Assembly (NCBI RefSeq): GCF_001422815.1 | Contig: NZ_LMMP01000004.1 | Location: 96,114-160,113, forward strand | Origin: Methylobacterium sp. Leaf91 | GTDB lineage: Bacteria > Pseudomonadota > Alphaproteobacteria > Rhizobiales > Beijerinckiaceae | Reading direction: 5' to 3' | DNA: 64,000 bases | Part shown: positions 46,373 through 53,904 of the stretch, one piece after another | Layout: each line of letters starts with the position of its first letter | Position numbering within the stretch: the first letter of the stretch is position 1 | Notes under the pieces: generated by a model | What the model was told of the DNA's origin: nothing | Databases searched by the model: none | What the model saw: the letters and a program-made list of their open reading frames with translations, nothing else | Made by a program: the position numbers and the translations under genes

Positions 46373-47162
46373 GGCGCGTCCTCGCTCAAGCTTTGCGTTC
46401 CAGTGTAACCCTCACATGACAATAGAGGGCCGGTCCCCGCAACCTCGTTGCGAACGAGGTCCCTACGAGACCGATCGCTCATCGCCGCAACACGAAAACG
46501 GACCGGAGGCGCAGACAGCGACGGGGGAGTACTTCCAGCACGCGGCTCGATCGCGGCTCCCGGTTCACGTCGGTCAACGTGCGGACCTGTTCGATATCGC
46601 CAACGACATGCTCCGCATGTCCGCGCCGGCGGTCTGCATCCTGCATTCGAATGATGAGCCAGAAGGTCGCATGGTCAGCCCCGTTCTGGCACGTCCAACG
46701 GATTACATGATGAAACAGGTCGACTGACTTGCAGCATGCATTAACGGCACGTTTTTGTGCGGAGGCTCGAGCAATTCGTAGAGGCGGTTCAGCCTCATCG
46801 CGAAGCAAAAATTGGCGAATTAACGCTTTGCGATCCTCAATCCGAGGAACCCGTCAAACCAAATCGGCAATCGATATCTAATGTCACCATTATGCGTCGT
46901 GCGGGATACTATTTGCAGTTATATTTCAGAAAATTGAATACGTTTGCCTATCGGAGTTCCATTAAGCGAGCTTAATGCCTGCATTAACTGTTTTTTAATT
47001 CATATAGGCCAATTGGATCGTGCTGGAACGGAACATTACTTAAGTTAAATTTGGTTCCAACCACAGACTACCGGGAAATTTCAAATTTATCTTGGGATTG
47101 GAGCGCCTTCAGCAGAAGCGAGCCTTCCCAACCGTTTGCTACATTGGGAAGGTCTTACTCAG
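46373..47162. other. AT-rich island remnant and upstream region of the receptor gene
   Basis: No gene that I can support. Short open frames at 46416-46727 have no recognisable domain. From about 46850 to 47100 the sequence is strikingly AT-rich compared with the rest of the window. It contains overlapping palindromes and probably the promoter of the second chemosensory cluster. Confidence 0.55.
46960..46986. promoter_or_regulatory. Overlapping palindromes upstream of the second chemosensory cluster
   Basis: CATTAAGC-GA-GCTTAATG (46960-46977) overlaps TAATGC-CT-GCATTA (46973-46986), giving three alternating half-sites of the type GCNTTAA. They lie about 180 bases before the receptor start in AT-rich DNA. 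An operator is plausible but unproven. Confidence 0.4.
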
Positions 47163-49094
47163 ATGGCTCTTGCGAAGAAGGCGACGATGCGCGCTCTGCC
47201 CGTCTCCCATGGCATGCGGGATGAGGGTCATTCGCCTCCGGCCAAATCGCATCTCGTGGCGGAAGCCGAGAAGCGCAAGGCGCGGACCTTCGCACGCCAG
47301 CAGAAGGCGGCGGAGCTGATCGCCTCGGCGACCTCGCAGCTGTCCAGCGGCGTCGCCGAGGCATCTTCGGCCGCGGAAGAACTGCGCAAGGCCGCAGAGC
47401 AGATCGGCGTCGGAGCCGAGGAGGCAGCCAGCGCCGCGCAGGAGACCATGAAAGCGGTGAACCAAGGCGCAATCCTGATTCTCGCCGCCAAGGACAATGC
47501 CGATCTGTCCCTTCGTAAGACCGAGAACCTGTCCGCCCTGCTCGCCGAGACCGCCGGCCAGATCGGCAACACCATCGCGGCCATCGCCAAGGCATCAGAG
47601 CGCCAGGAAGCCTCCGTCAAGATTGTCGAGGAACTCGACCGGCAGGCGACCACCATTGGTGAGATCGTCAAAGCCGTTGCACGCATCGCCGATCAGACCA
47701 ACCTACTCGCCCTCAATGCGGCGATCGAAGCGGCCCGCGCCGGCCAGCACGGCAAGGGCTTCGCTGTCGTCGCCGACGAGGTACGGACCCTGGCCGAAAC
47801 CAGCGAGAAATCGGCCCGGGACATCCAGGAGCTGGTCGCCCAGATCCAGCGCGACGTGAAGATCGTGGCGGACGGCATCGGTAGCTCGGCCGCCTCCTCG
47901 CGGAGCGAGGCCGAGAAGGGCGTGACCGTGACGGGGCAGCTTGAGCGCATCCGTCAGGACATGGCCGAGATCATCACCGGGTGCCGCGATATGGCGAAGG
48001 CGGCCGATGAATCGGGCATCGCCGCAAAGGAGTCTCAGAAGGGCGCGGAGATCATCGCTGCGGCGGCCGAAGAGCAGGGTTCCGCCTGCCAGGAGGCCGC
48101 CAAGATGATCGAGCAGCAGACGACGGCCCTCTCGCAGAGCGAACAGGCGTCCCAGGAGCTCTCCGAACTCGCCGAAGAGCTCAAGAGCAGCGCCAATATC
48201 GGCAAGAGCGCCGAAGAGGTGGCCTCCGCGGCGGAAGAACTGTCCAGCGCCGTGGAAGAGATCAACCGGGCGTCGACCCAGATCATGACCGCGCTGGACC
48301 AGATCACCAAGGGCGCACAGCAGCAATCGGCGGCCACACAGCAATCCTCTGCCGCGATTACACAGATCGAGCGGCGGACCCAGACATCGCGCGCCTTCGC
48401 GACGGCTGCGGTCGAGAAGGCGCAGTCCATCGCCGACATCCTGACCGACAACAAGTCCCTGGTGGACACGATGGTGAACGGAATCCAGAAATCCGTCGAG
48501 GCCGGTCGCCTCAGCCGTGATCAGATCGCGGCCCTGGAACAGGTCAGCCGCCGCATCGACAAGATCGTCGATGCGATCACCACGGTCTCGATCCAGACCA
48601 ACATGCTGGCCGTCAACGGCTCCGTAGAGGCCGCACGGGCCGGCGAGTTCGGCAAGGGCTTCGCAGTGGTCTCGACGGATATCCGCAACCTCGCCCGGGA
48701 TTCCGCAGAGAATGCCGAGCGGATCAAGGATACCGTCAAGGCGATTCAGGACACGGTCGTGTTCGTGCGCGGCGATATCCAGGAAATCGCCGAGGCGGCC
48801 GTCGTCGAGGTGGAGAAGTCGGCGATCATCTCCAAGAACCTGGAGCTGGTTGCCAAGGAGATGGGCGACATCATCACCGGCAACCGCGAGATCCTGAACG
48901 GCTCGGACGGGATCGTCCGCATGGTGACGGAGGTTCAAACCGCCGTCGAACAGGTGGCGGCGGCGGCCCAGCAGGCGGTGCGCACCTCGGGCGAGGCCGG
49001 CAACGCGGCCCGCGAGCAGGCCAAGGGCGCCGAACAACTCGCCGCTGCCATCGAAGAGATCGCCTCCCTCGCCGACGAGCTCCAGGCCGCCTGA
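47163..49094 (+). CDS. Soluble chemoreceptor-like protein with two signalling hairpins
   Basis: The 643-residue protein has no signal peptide, membrane helix or sensory domain that I can see. It is helical throughout and contains two MCP signalling tips: [20 protein letters not shown] (about 178-197) and [20 protein letters not shown] (about 476-496), each followed by GKGFAVV. The second tip is diverged. Such a layout suggests a cytoplasmic receptor with two CheA/CheW-binding ends. It heads the second chemosensory cluster, 30 bases upstream of the triple-CheW gene. The ATG at 47163 is preceded by GGGAAGG. Alanine- and glutamate-rich stretches near 50-110 and 330-380 could be methylation helices. 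Confidence 0.88.
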   Translation: MALAKKATMRALPVSHGMRDEGHSPPAKSHLVAEAEKRKARTFARQQKAAELIASATSQLSSGVAEASSAAEELRKAAEQIGVGAEEAASAAQETMKAVNQGAILILAAKDNADLSLRKTENLSALLAETAGQIGNTIAAIAKASERQEASVKIVEELDRQATTIGEIVKAVARIADQTNLLALNAAIEAARAGQHGKGFAVVADEVRTLAETSEKSARDIQELVAQIQRDVKIVADGIGSSAASSRSEAEKGVTVTGQLERIRQDMAEIITGCRDMAKAADESGIAAKESQKGAEIIAAAAEEQGSACQEAAKMIEQQTTALSQSEQASQELSELAEELKSSANIGKSAEEVASAAEELSSAVEEINRASTQIMTALDQITKGAQQQSAATQQSSAAITQIERRTQTSRAFATAAVEKAQSIADILTDNKSLVDTMVNGIQKSVEAGRLSRDQIAALEQVSRRIDKIVDAITTVSIQTNMLAVNGSVEAARAGEFGKGFAVVSTDIRNLARDSAENAERIKDTVKAIQDTVVFVRGDIQEIAEAAVVEVEKSAIISKNLELVAKEMGDIITGNREILNGSDGIVRMVTEVQTAVEQVAAAAQQAVRTSGEAGNAAREQAKGAEQLAAAIEEIASLADELQAA

Positions 49095-49124
49095 ACCGAG
49101 CTCTCTCGAAGGGACGACACCCCC

Positions 49125-50726
49125 ATGGCACCAGCAGTTGCCCAGGCGTTAGAAACGCTGGAGGCCAAGTTCGCGCCTCCAGCGGCTCGCGCCGCCCCGC
49201 CGCCCGTCTCGGACGCGGCACTTACGGAAGCACGGCAATTCGTGATCTTCCACATCGAGACCGAGATGTTCGCCGTCTCCCTCTCGGATGTCCAGGAGAT
49301 CATCCGGGTCCCGACCGTGGTCCGAGTCCCCCTCAGCCCGGGCTCCCTCCTCGGCCTCGCCAACCTCAGGGGCACGGTCCTACCCGTCCTCAACCTCCGG
49401 GACGTTCTGAACTTCCCGCCGGTGCTCCACGACGACGCGACCCGCGTGGTGGTGCTCGACCAGGGCAGTCCGATCGGCTTCGTCGTCGATCGGATGGCCA
49501 ATGTGGTGACCGTAGATGCAGAGCGGATCGAGCCCGCCTCCTCGCTCCGCGGCACCGTCGATACCGAGCTGCTCACCGGCATGATCAAGGACGCCAAGGG
49601 CGGATCGATGGTCATGATCCTCGACTCTGTGCAGCTGGTGCAGCGGGAGTTCAGCTCCATCGCTGCCCAGCGGTCTTCGGCGGGCGGCCTCATCGGCTCG
49701 GACGGGACGGCATCCGTCTCCATATCGGTCGACGCGGTGGTCGATGAGGACCAGCTCGTCAGCTTCGAGGTGGCCGGGCAGGAATACGCCTTTCCCATCG
49801 AGCAGGTGCAGGAGATTGTGCAGCTCCCCGAGCACGTGACCCAGATCCCGAACACTCCCGGCCACGTGCTCGGAGTGATCACCCTGCGGAACCGGCTCCT
49901 GCCGCTCGTCTCGCTCCGCGAGATGTTCGGCCTGCCCGCGAAAGCGTTCAGCGGCACCGACAAGGTGGTGGTGGTGTCCCTCGGCGGTGAGTCCGGCTTT
50001 TCGGTCGGCGTCGTGATGGACAGCGTCAAGGAGGTCCTGCGGGTCAACCGCAACCTCGTGGAGGCCATGCCGACCCTTCTCAGCCATGACGGCACAATGG
50101 ACGAGATCCAGGCGATCTGCCGCCTTCAGGGTGGCAAGCGCCTAGTCTCGGTCCTCTCGGCGGGGCGGATGTTCGACACCGCCGATCTGCGGTTGGCCGT
50201 GAAGGCCGGGGAGACGATGATGGGCACCAGCACCGGTTCTGAGCGGGAGACGGTCCAGGACAGCCTCGACGAGGAACAGTTCGTGGTGTTCCGCCTGATG
50301 GACGAGGAATACGGCGTCCCGATCGAAGCCGTGCAGGAGATCGTCCGCGTCCCCGACGAGCTGACCCGAATCCCCCGCGCACCGGCCTTCGTCGAGGGGG
50401 TCATCAACCTCCGGGGCGTCGTCCTGCCGGTGATCGACCAGCGGCGGCGTTTCAACCTTGCCCAGGCCGACCGCAGCGACCGCCAGCGGATCATGGTCTT
50501 CACGATCCGCGACGTGCGCACGGGCTTCATCGTGGATTCCGTGTCCGAGGTGATGCGTATCTCCGGCAAGGTGATCGGAGATGCCCCTCACCTCTCGGAT
50601 GCGCAGAAGCGACTGATCCGCCGGGTGGCCAACCTCGAGGATCAGAAGCGGATGATCCTGCTGCTGGATATCCTGCAGCTTCTGGACACCGACGAAGCGG
50701 CTTCCATCGGACAGGTCACGCACTGA
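49125..50726 (+). CDS. Three-domain CheW scaffold protein
   Basis: The 533-residue protein consists of three CheW domains in a row: about residues 37-175 (VIFHIETEMFAVSLSDVQEI, NLRGTVLPVLNLRD), 207-345 (SFEVAGQEYAFPIEQVQEIV, LRNRLLPLVSLREMF) and 383-528 (VVFRLMDEEYGVPIEAVQEI, NLRGVVLPVIDQRRRF). All three keep the hydrophobic core. Domain two has TLRNRLLP in place of NLRGxVLP, so it may bind different partners. A single polypeptide could link several receptors or CheA P5 domains. It lies between the soluble receptor gene and cheB. Confidence 0.92.
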   Translation: MAPAVAQALETLEAKFAPPAARAAPPPVSDAALTEARQFVIFHIETEMFAVSLSDVQEIIRVPTVVRVPLSPGSLLGLANLRGTVLPVLNLRDVLNFPPVLHDDATRVVVLDQGSPIGFVVDRMANVVTVDAERIEPASSLRGTVDTELLTGMIKDAKGGSMVMILDSVQLVQREFSSIAAQRSSAGGLIGSDGTASVSISVDAVVDEDQLVSFEVAGQEYAFPIEQVQEIVQLPEHVTQIPNTPGHVLGVITLRNRLLPLVSLREMFGLPAKAFSGTDKVVVVSLGGESGFSVGVVMDSVKEVLRVNRNLVEAMPTLLSHDGTMDEIQAICRLQGGKRLVSVLSAGRMFDTADLRLAVKAGETMMGTSTGSERETVQDSLDEEQFVVFRLMDEEYGVPIEAVQEIVRVPDELTRIPRAPAFVEGVINLRGVVLPVIDQRRRFNLAQADRSDRQRIMVFTIRDVRTGFIVDSVSEVMRISGKVIGDAPHLSDAQKRLIRRVANLEDQKRMILLLDILQLLDTDEAASIGQVTH

Positions 50727-50921
50727 TACCCGGCCGGGACCGGCCTCACGGTCCCGGCGGCTCCGGAAATCCGCCCGTCGTTCGGCCGCCCTCGATGGGC
50801 GTCGGATGACGGTCGGTCCCGGGCATGGCTGACCTTCGCGGGACAGGACATCGATCCACGAATCCGGATCGTGCCGTTCTTGCGCTTCTGCTCCTTTTCA
50901 CCTCATCCGTCAGACAGTTGC

Positions 50922-52025
50922 ATGATCAAGGTGCTCATCGTCGACGATTCCGCGCTCATGCGCCGGCATCTGACCCAGTTGCTCGAAGGCCAGGGCGATT
51001 TCATCGTCCGTGCCGCACGCAACGGCGTCGAGGCCCTGGCGAGCCTGGAGGAATTCGACCCGCAGGTCATCACCCTCGACGTGAACATGCCGGAGATGGA
51101 CGGGATCACCTGCCTCTCCCGGATCATGAGCGATTACCCGCGCCCCGTGGTGATGGTCTCCTCCATCACCGAGGAAGGCGCAGAGACGACCCTCCAGGCG
51201 TTGCGGCTCGGTGCGGTGGACTTCGTCCAGAAGCCCGGCGGTACGATCTCGTTGTCGATCGACCGCATCCACCACGAGTTGCTCACCAAGATCCGCGGTG
51301 CTGCACGGGTGCGGATCCGGCGTAGCATCGGTCTGCGCCAGCGCATCGGGGCGAGGCGCCCCGCACCCGCTTCGGCTCCCGTCGACAGCGTCTCGAACCG
51401 CGTAAGGGCCGGCGCGCGGGGCCGCATGGGCCTCGTCCTGGTGGGCGTCTCCACGGGCGGCCCGAGCGTGTTGGAGGAAATCCTGCCGCTTCTGCCTGCC
51501 GATCTCCCCTGGCCGGTCCTGGTGGCCCAGCACATGCCCGGAAGCTTCACCGGCGTCTTCGCCCGGCGCCTGAACGAGCTCTGCGCCTTGTCCGTGGTCG
51601 AGGCGGCGCGCCAGACGCCGCTGGCGGCAGGAACGATCTATATCGCCAAGGGCGACGCCGACCTCGTCGTGACGAAGCGCGGCACCGGTCATTCGGCGAC
51701 CCCGCTGCCCCAGTCTCAGGATCATCTCTGGCATCCGAGCGTCACCCGCCTGGTCGTCAGCGCCCTCGATCATTTTCCGGCCGAGCAACTCATCGGCGTG
51801 CAACTCACCGGCATGGGCAATGACGGCGCCGAGGCCATGGCCCGGATCCACCAGCGCGGCGGCCTGACCATCGCACAGGATGCCGACACCAGCGTCGTGT
51901 TCGGCATGCCGAACGAACTCATCAAGCTCGGAGGCGCCAGCATGGTGCTGCCGAGCCACGCCATCGCCGCACAACTCACCGCTTGGCTTCGGCCACAGGC
52001 CGGCCTTCGAGCCCAGGGAGCTTAG
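50922..52025 (+). CDS. cheB: CheB methylesterase of the second chemosensory cluster
   Basis: The 367-residue protein has a receiver (Asp53 in ITLDVNMPEMDG) and a methylesterase domain with GVSTGGPSVLEEI, AQHMPGSFTGVFARRLN and LTGMGNDGAEAM, so the Ser-His-Asp triad is intact. It presumably demethylates the receptors encoded at either end of this cluster. The start at 50922 begins MIKVLIVDDSALMRR. The HEAT-repeat gene follows after one base. The protein is more similar in layout than in sequence to the CheB of the first operon, as expected for an ancient second pathway rather than a recent duplication. Confidence 0.93.
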   Translation: MIKVLIVDDSALMRRHLTQLLEGQGDFIVRAARNGVEALASLEEFDPQVITLDVNMPEMDGITCLSRIMSDYPRPVVMVSSITEEGAETTLQALRLGAVDFVQKPGGTISLSIDRIHHELLTKIRGAARVRIRRSIGLRQRIGARRPAPASAPVDSVSNRVRAGARGRMGLVLVGVSTGGPSVLEEILPLLPADLPWPVLVAQHMPGSFTGVFARRLNELCALSVVEAARQTPLAAGTIYIAKGDADLVVTKRGTGHSATPLPQSQDHLWHPSVTRLVVSALDHFPAEQLIGVQLTGMGNDGAEAMARIHQRGGLTIAQDADTSVVFGMPNELIKLGGASMVLPSHAIAAQLTAWLRPQAGLRAQGA

Positions 52026-52026
52026 G

Positions 52027-52644
52027 ATGGCACTGAGGAAACCCGCCGCACTCGGCGACACGCAGGTAATGGCGTCCACCATCGATCTGGCGACGCTGAG
52101 CCTCGAACTCGCCTCCCTGGAGGCTTCGGCGCGTCGCGGTGCCGCGCGGACCCTCGGCGCAGTCCCGGAAGCAGTGCCGCTGCTATGCGATCGGCTGGCA
52201 GTGGAGAGCGCCCTCAGTGTCCGGAGCGCCATCGTCACGTCTCTCATTCGGCTGAAATCCGAGCGCGTGGTGGAAGGCCTGCTGCCGTTCCTGCGCAGCG
52301 AGGATACCGGCCTGCGCAATGCCGTCATCGAGGCGCTTCAGGAGATGCCGTCCGAGGTCGAGCCGTTCGTCGCCGAGTTGCTCGCCGATGCCGATAGCGA
52401 CGTGCGCATCTTCGCCGTGAACATCGTGAGCCTGCTGCCGCATCCCAGCACGCCGCTTTGGCTGACGCAGGTCGTGGCCGAGGACGAGCACGTGAATGTC
52501 TGCGCGGCCGCCGTCGAGGGACTGGCCGAGATCGGCACCGAACACGCCATTCCCGCGCTGGAAGCCCTCCCCGGCCGTTTCCCCGACGTCCCCTTCATTG
52601 CCTTCGCGGTTTCGGCCGTGATCCGCCGGATCAGAGGATTGTAA
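52027..52644 (+). CDS. HEAT-repeat protein in the chemosensory cluster
   Basis: The 205-residue protein is built of paired helices with HEAT-like periodicity: SVRSAIVTSLIRLKSERVVE, GLRNAVIEALQEMPSEVEPF, DVRIFAVNIVSLLPHP and NVCAAAVEGLAEIGTEHAIP. It resembles PBS-lyase-type HEAT domains and has no catalytic motif. GGGAG lies six bases upstream of the ATG. Its stop overlaps the cheR start (TAATG). HEAT proteins act as protein-binding scaffolds; here the partner is probably a Che protein. Confidence 0.85.
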   Translation: MALRKPAALGDTQVMASTIDLATLSLELASLEASARRGAARTLGAVPEAVPLLCDRLAVESALSVRSAIVTSLIRLKSERVVEGLLPFLRSEDTGLRNAVIEALQEMPSEVEPFVAELLADADSDVRIFAVNIVSLLPHPSTPLWLTQVVAEDEHVNVCAAAVEGLAEIGTEHAIPALEALPGRFPDVPFIAFAVSAVIRRIRGL

Positions 52645-53519
52645 TGCCGCTCTCCAGCGCCATGACGATGAGACAGGGGCACCCTCCGATCAGCGAAGAA
52701 GAATACAACATCTTCTTCGAGTTTTTCTATCGCAGGACAGGCATTCTATTCAACGACAAGAAAGGGTACTTCGTTGAGAAGCGCCTGCATGACCGTATGG
52801 AAAAGACGGGAAGCACAAGCTTCCGGCGTTATTTCGATCTGGTTCGCTTCCAGGCCTCTGGCGAGGAGCTTCAATGCCTCGTCAACATCATGACGGTGAA
52901 CGAGACCTATTTCTTCCGCGAGGATTATCAGTTCAATGCCCTGGTCCAGGGCATGCTGCCGGAGATCGCACGCTCGCGTAAGATCGGCGATACCCTGCGG
53001 ATCTGGTCGATGCCGTGCTCGACCGGCGAGGAACCCTATTCCGTCGCGATCCAGATCATCGAGAACTGGTCGCGGGCCGATGATTTCGCCATCGAGATCA
53101 GGGGTTCGGACATCGACACCCGCGTGCTGAACGAGGCACGCCAGGGCATTTACGGCGAGCGCTCGCTGCACCGGCTCACTCCGGCACTGCGTGCGAAGTA
53201 TTTCCAAAGTGTCGGACCGGATCGCTTCCAACTCCGCGAGGAGTTACGCGAATCCGTCGACTTCTCCATCGCCAATATCGTCGACCCCCTACATACGACC
53301 CGCTACCGCGCCGTCGACGTCATCTTCTGCCGTAACCTTCTGATTTACTTCGACGACGTGTCGCGCCGGCTGGCCGTCGAAGCACTCTACGACTGCCTGT
53401 CGCCGGGCGGCTTCATCTGCCTCGGGCATTCCGAGAGCATGAGCCGGATCTCGTCGATGTTTCAGCCGCGCAAATTCGGCGACACGATCGTCTATCAGAA
53501 GCCTCTCGGGAACGATTGA
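52644..53519 (+). CDS. cheR: CheR methyltransferase of the second chemosensory cluster
   Basis: The 291-residue enzyme has the CheR N-terminal helical domain (NIFFEFFYRRTGILFNDKKG), VNIMTVNETYFFRE, the SAM motif LRIWSMPCSTGEEPYS, IEIRGSDIDTRVL and VIFCRNLLIYFDD. There is no TPR tail or pentapeptide-receptor tether. It adds methyl groups to receptors, opposing the CheB encoded two genes upstream. Translation is coupled to the HEAT gene by a TAATG overlap. The next gene, cheY, begins one base after its stop. Confidence 0.94.
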   Translation: MPLSSAMTMRQGHPPISEEEYNIFFEFFYRRTGILFNDKKGYFVEKRLHDRMEKTGSTSFRRYFDLVRFQASGEELQCLVNIMTVNETYFFREDYQFNALVQGMLPEIARSRKIGDTLRIWSMPCSTGEEPYSVAIQIIENWSRADDFAIEIRGSDIDTRVLNEARQGIYGERSLHRLTPALRAKYFQSVGPDRFQLREELRESVDFSIANIVDPLHTTRYRAVDVIFCRNLLIYFDDVSRRLAVEALYDCLSPGGFICLGHSESMSRISSMFQPRKFGDTIVYQKPLGND

Positions 53520-53520
53520 G

Positions 53521-53904
53521 ATGAGCGCCGAACAGAAACAGATCCTCGTGGTCGAGGACGGCGCGACGATGCGCATGTTCTACCGCGACGTGCTCAGCCG
53601 GGCGGGCTTCGTCGTCGAGGAGGCGGCGAATGGATTCGAGGGATTGGAGCGGGCGCTTCTCGGCCGTTTCGACATGCTGATCGTCGACATCAACATGCCG
53701 AAGATGGACGGCTACGAGTTGCTGTCTCGCCTTCGGAACGAGCCGGCACTACGGGCGATTCCCATGGTGGCGATCAGTACCGAAGCCGGTGACCAGGATG
53801 CCGCCAGAGCCTATGATGCAGGCGCCAACCTCTACCTGGTGAAGCCCGCCGATCCCGTCGCTCTGGTCCAGACCGCCCGCCTTCTCACCGGTGCAGCGGC
53901 ATGA
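53521..53904 (+). CDS. CheY-like single-domain response regulator
   Basis: The 127-residue receiver has Glu12/Asp13 in VVEDGA, phospho-Asp56 (LIVDINMPKMDGY), Ser86/Thr87 and Lys108 (LVKPAD). The first acidic residue is Glu instead of the common Asp, a tolerated change. It lies between cheR and cheA and overlaps the cheA start (ATGA). A motor role is doubtful because the flagellar genes are beside the other che operon. It may act as a phosphate sink or act on another output. Confidence 0.9.
   Translation: MSAEQKQILVVEDGATMRMFYRDVLSRAGFVVEEAANGFEGLERALLGRFDMLIVDINMPKMDGYELLSRLRNEPALRAIPMVAISTEAGDQDAARAYDAGANLYLVKPADPVALVQTARLLTGAAA

Noticed and set aside
46416..46727. Possible 103-residue protein in the island remnant
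   Set aside because: No ribosome-binding site, no recognisable motif and overlapping alternatives on the other strand.
44014..47162. Direct repeat of the tRNA-Ser 3' end marking the far end of an island
   Set aside because: I looked for the terminal TCCCTCCGCCA sequence downstream and did not see a second copy inside the window.
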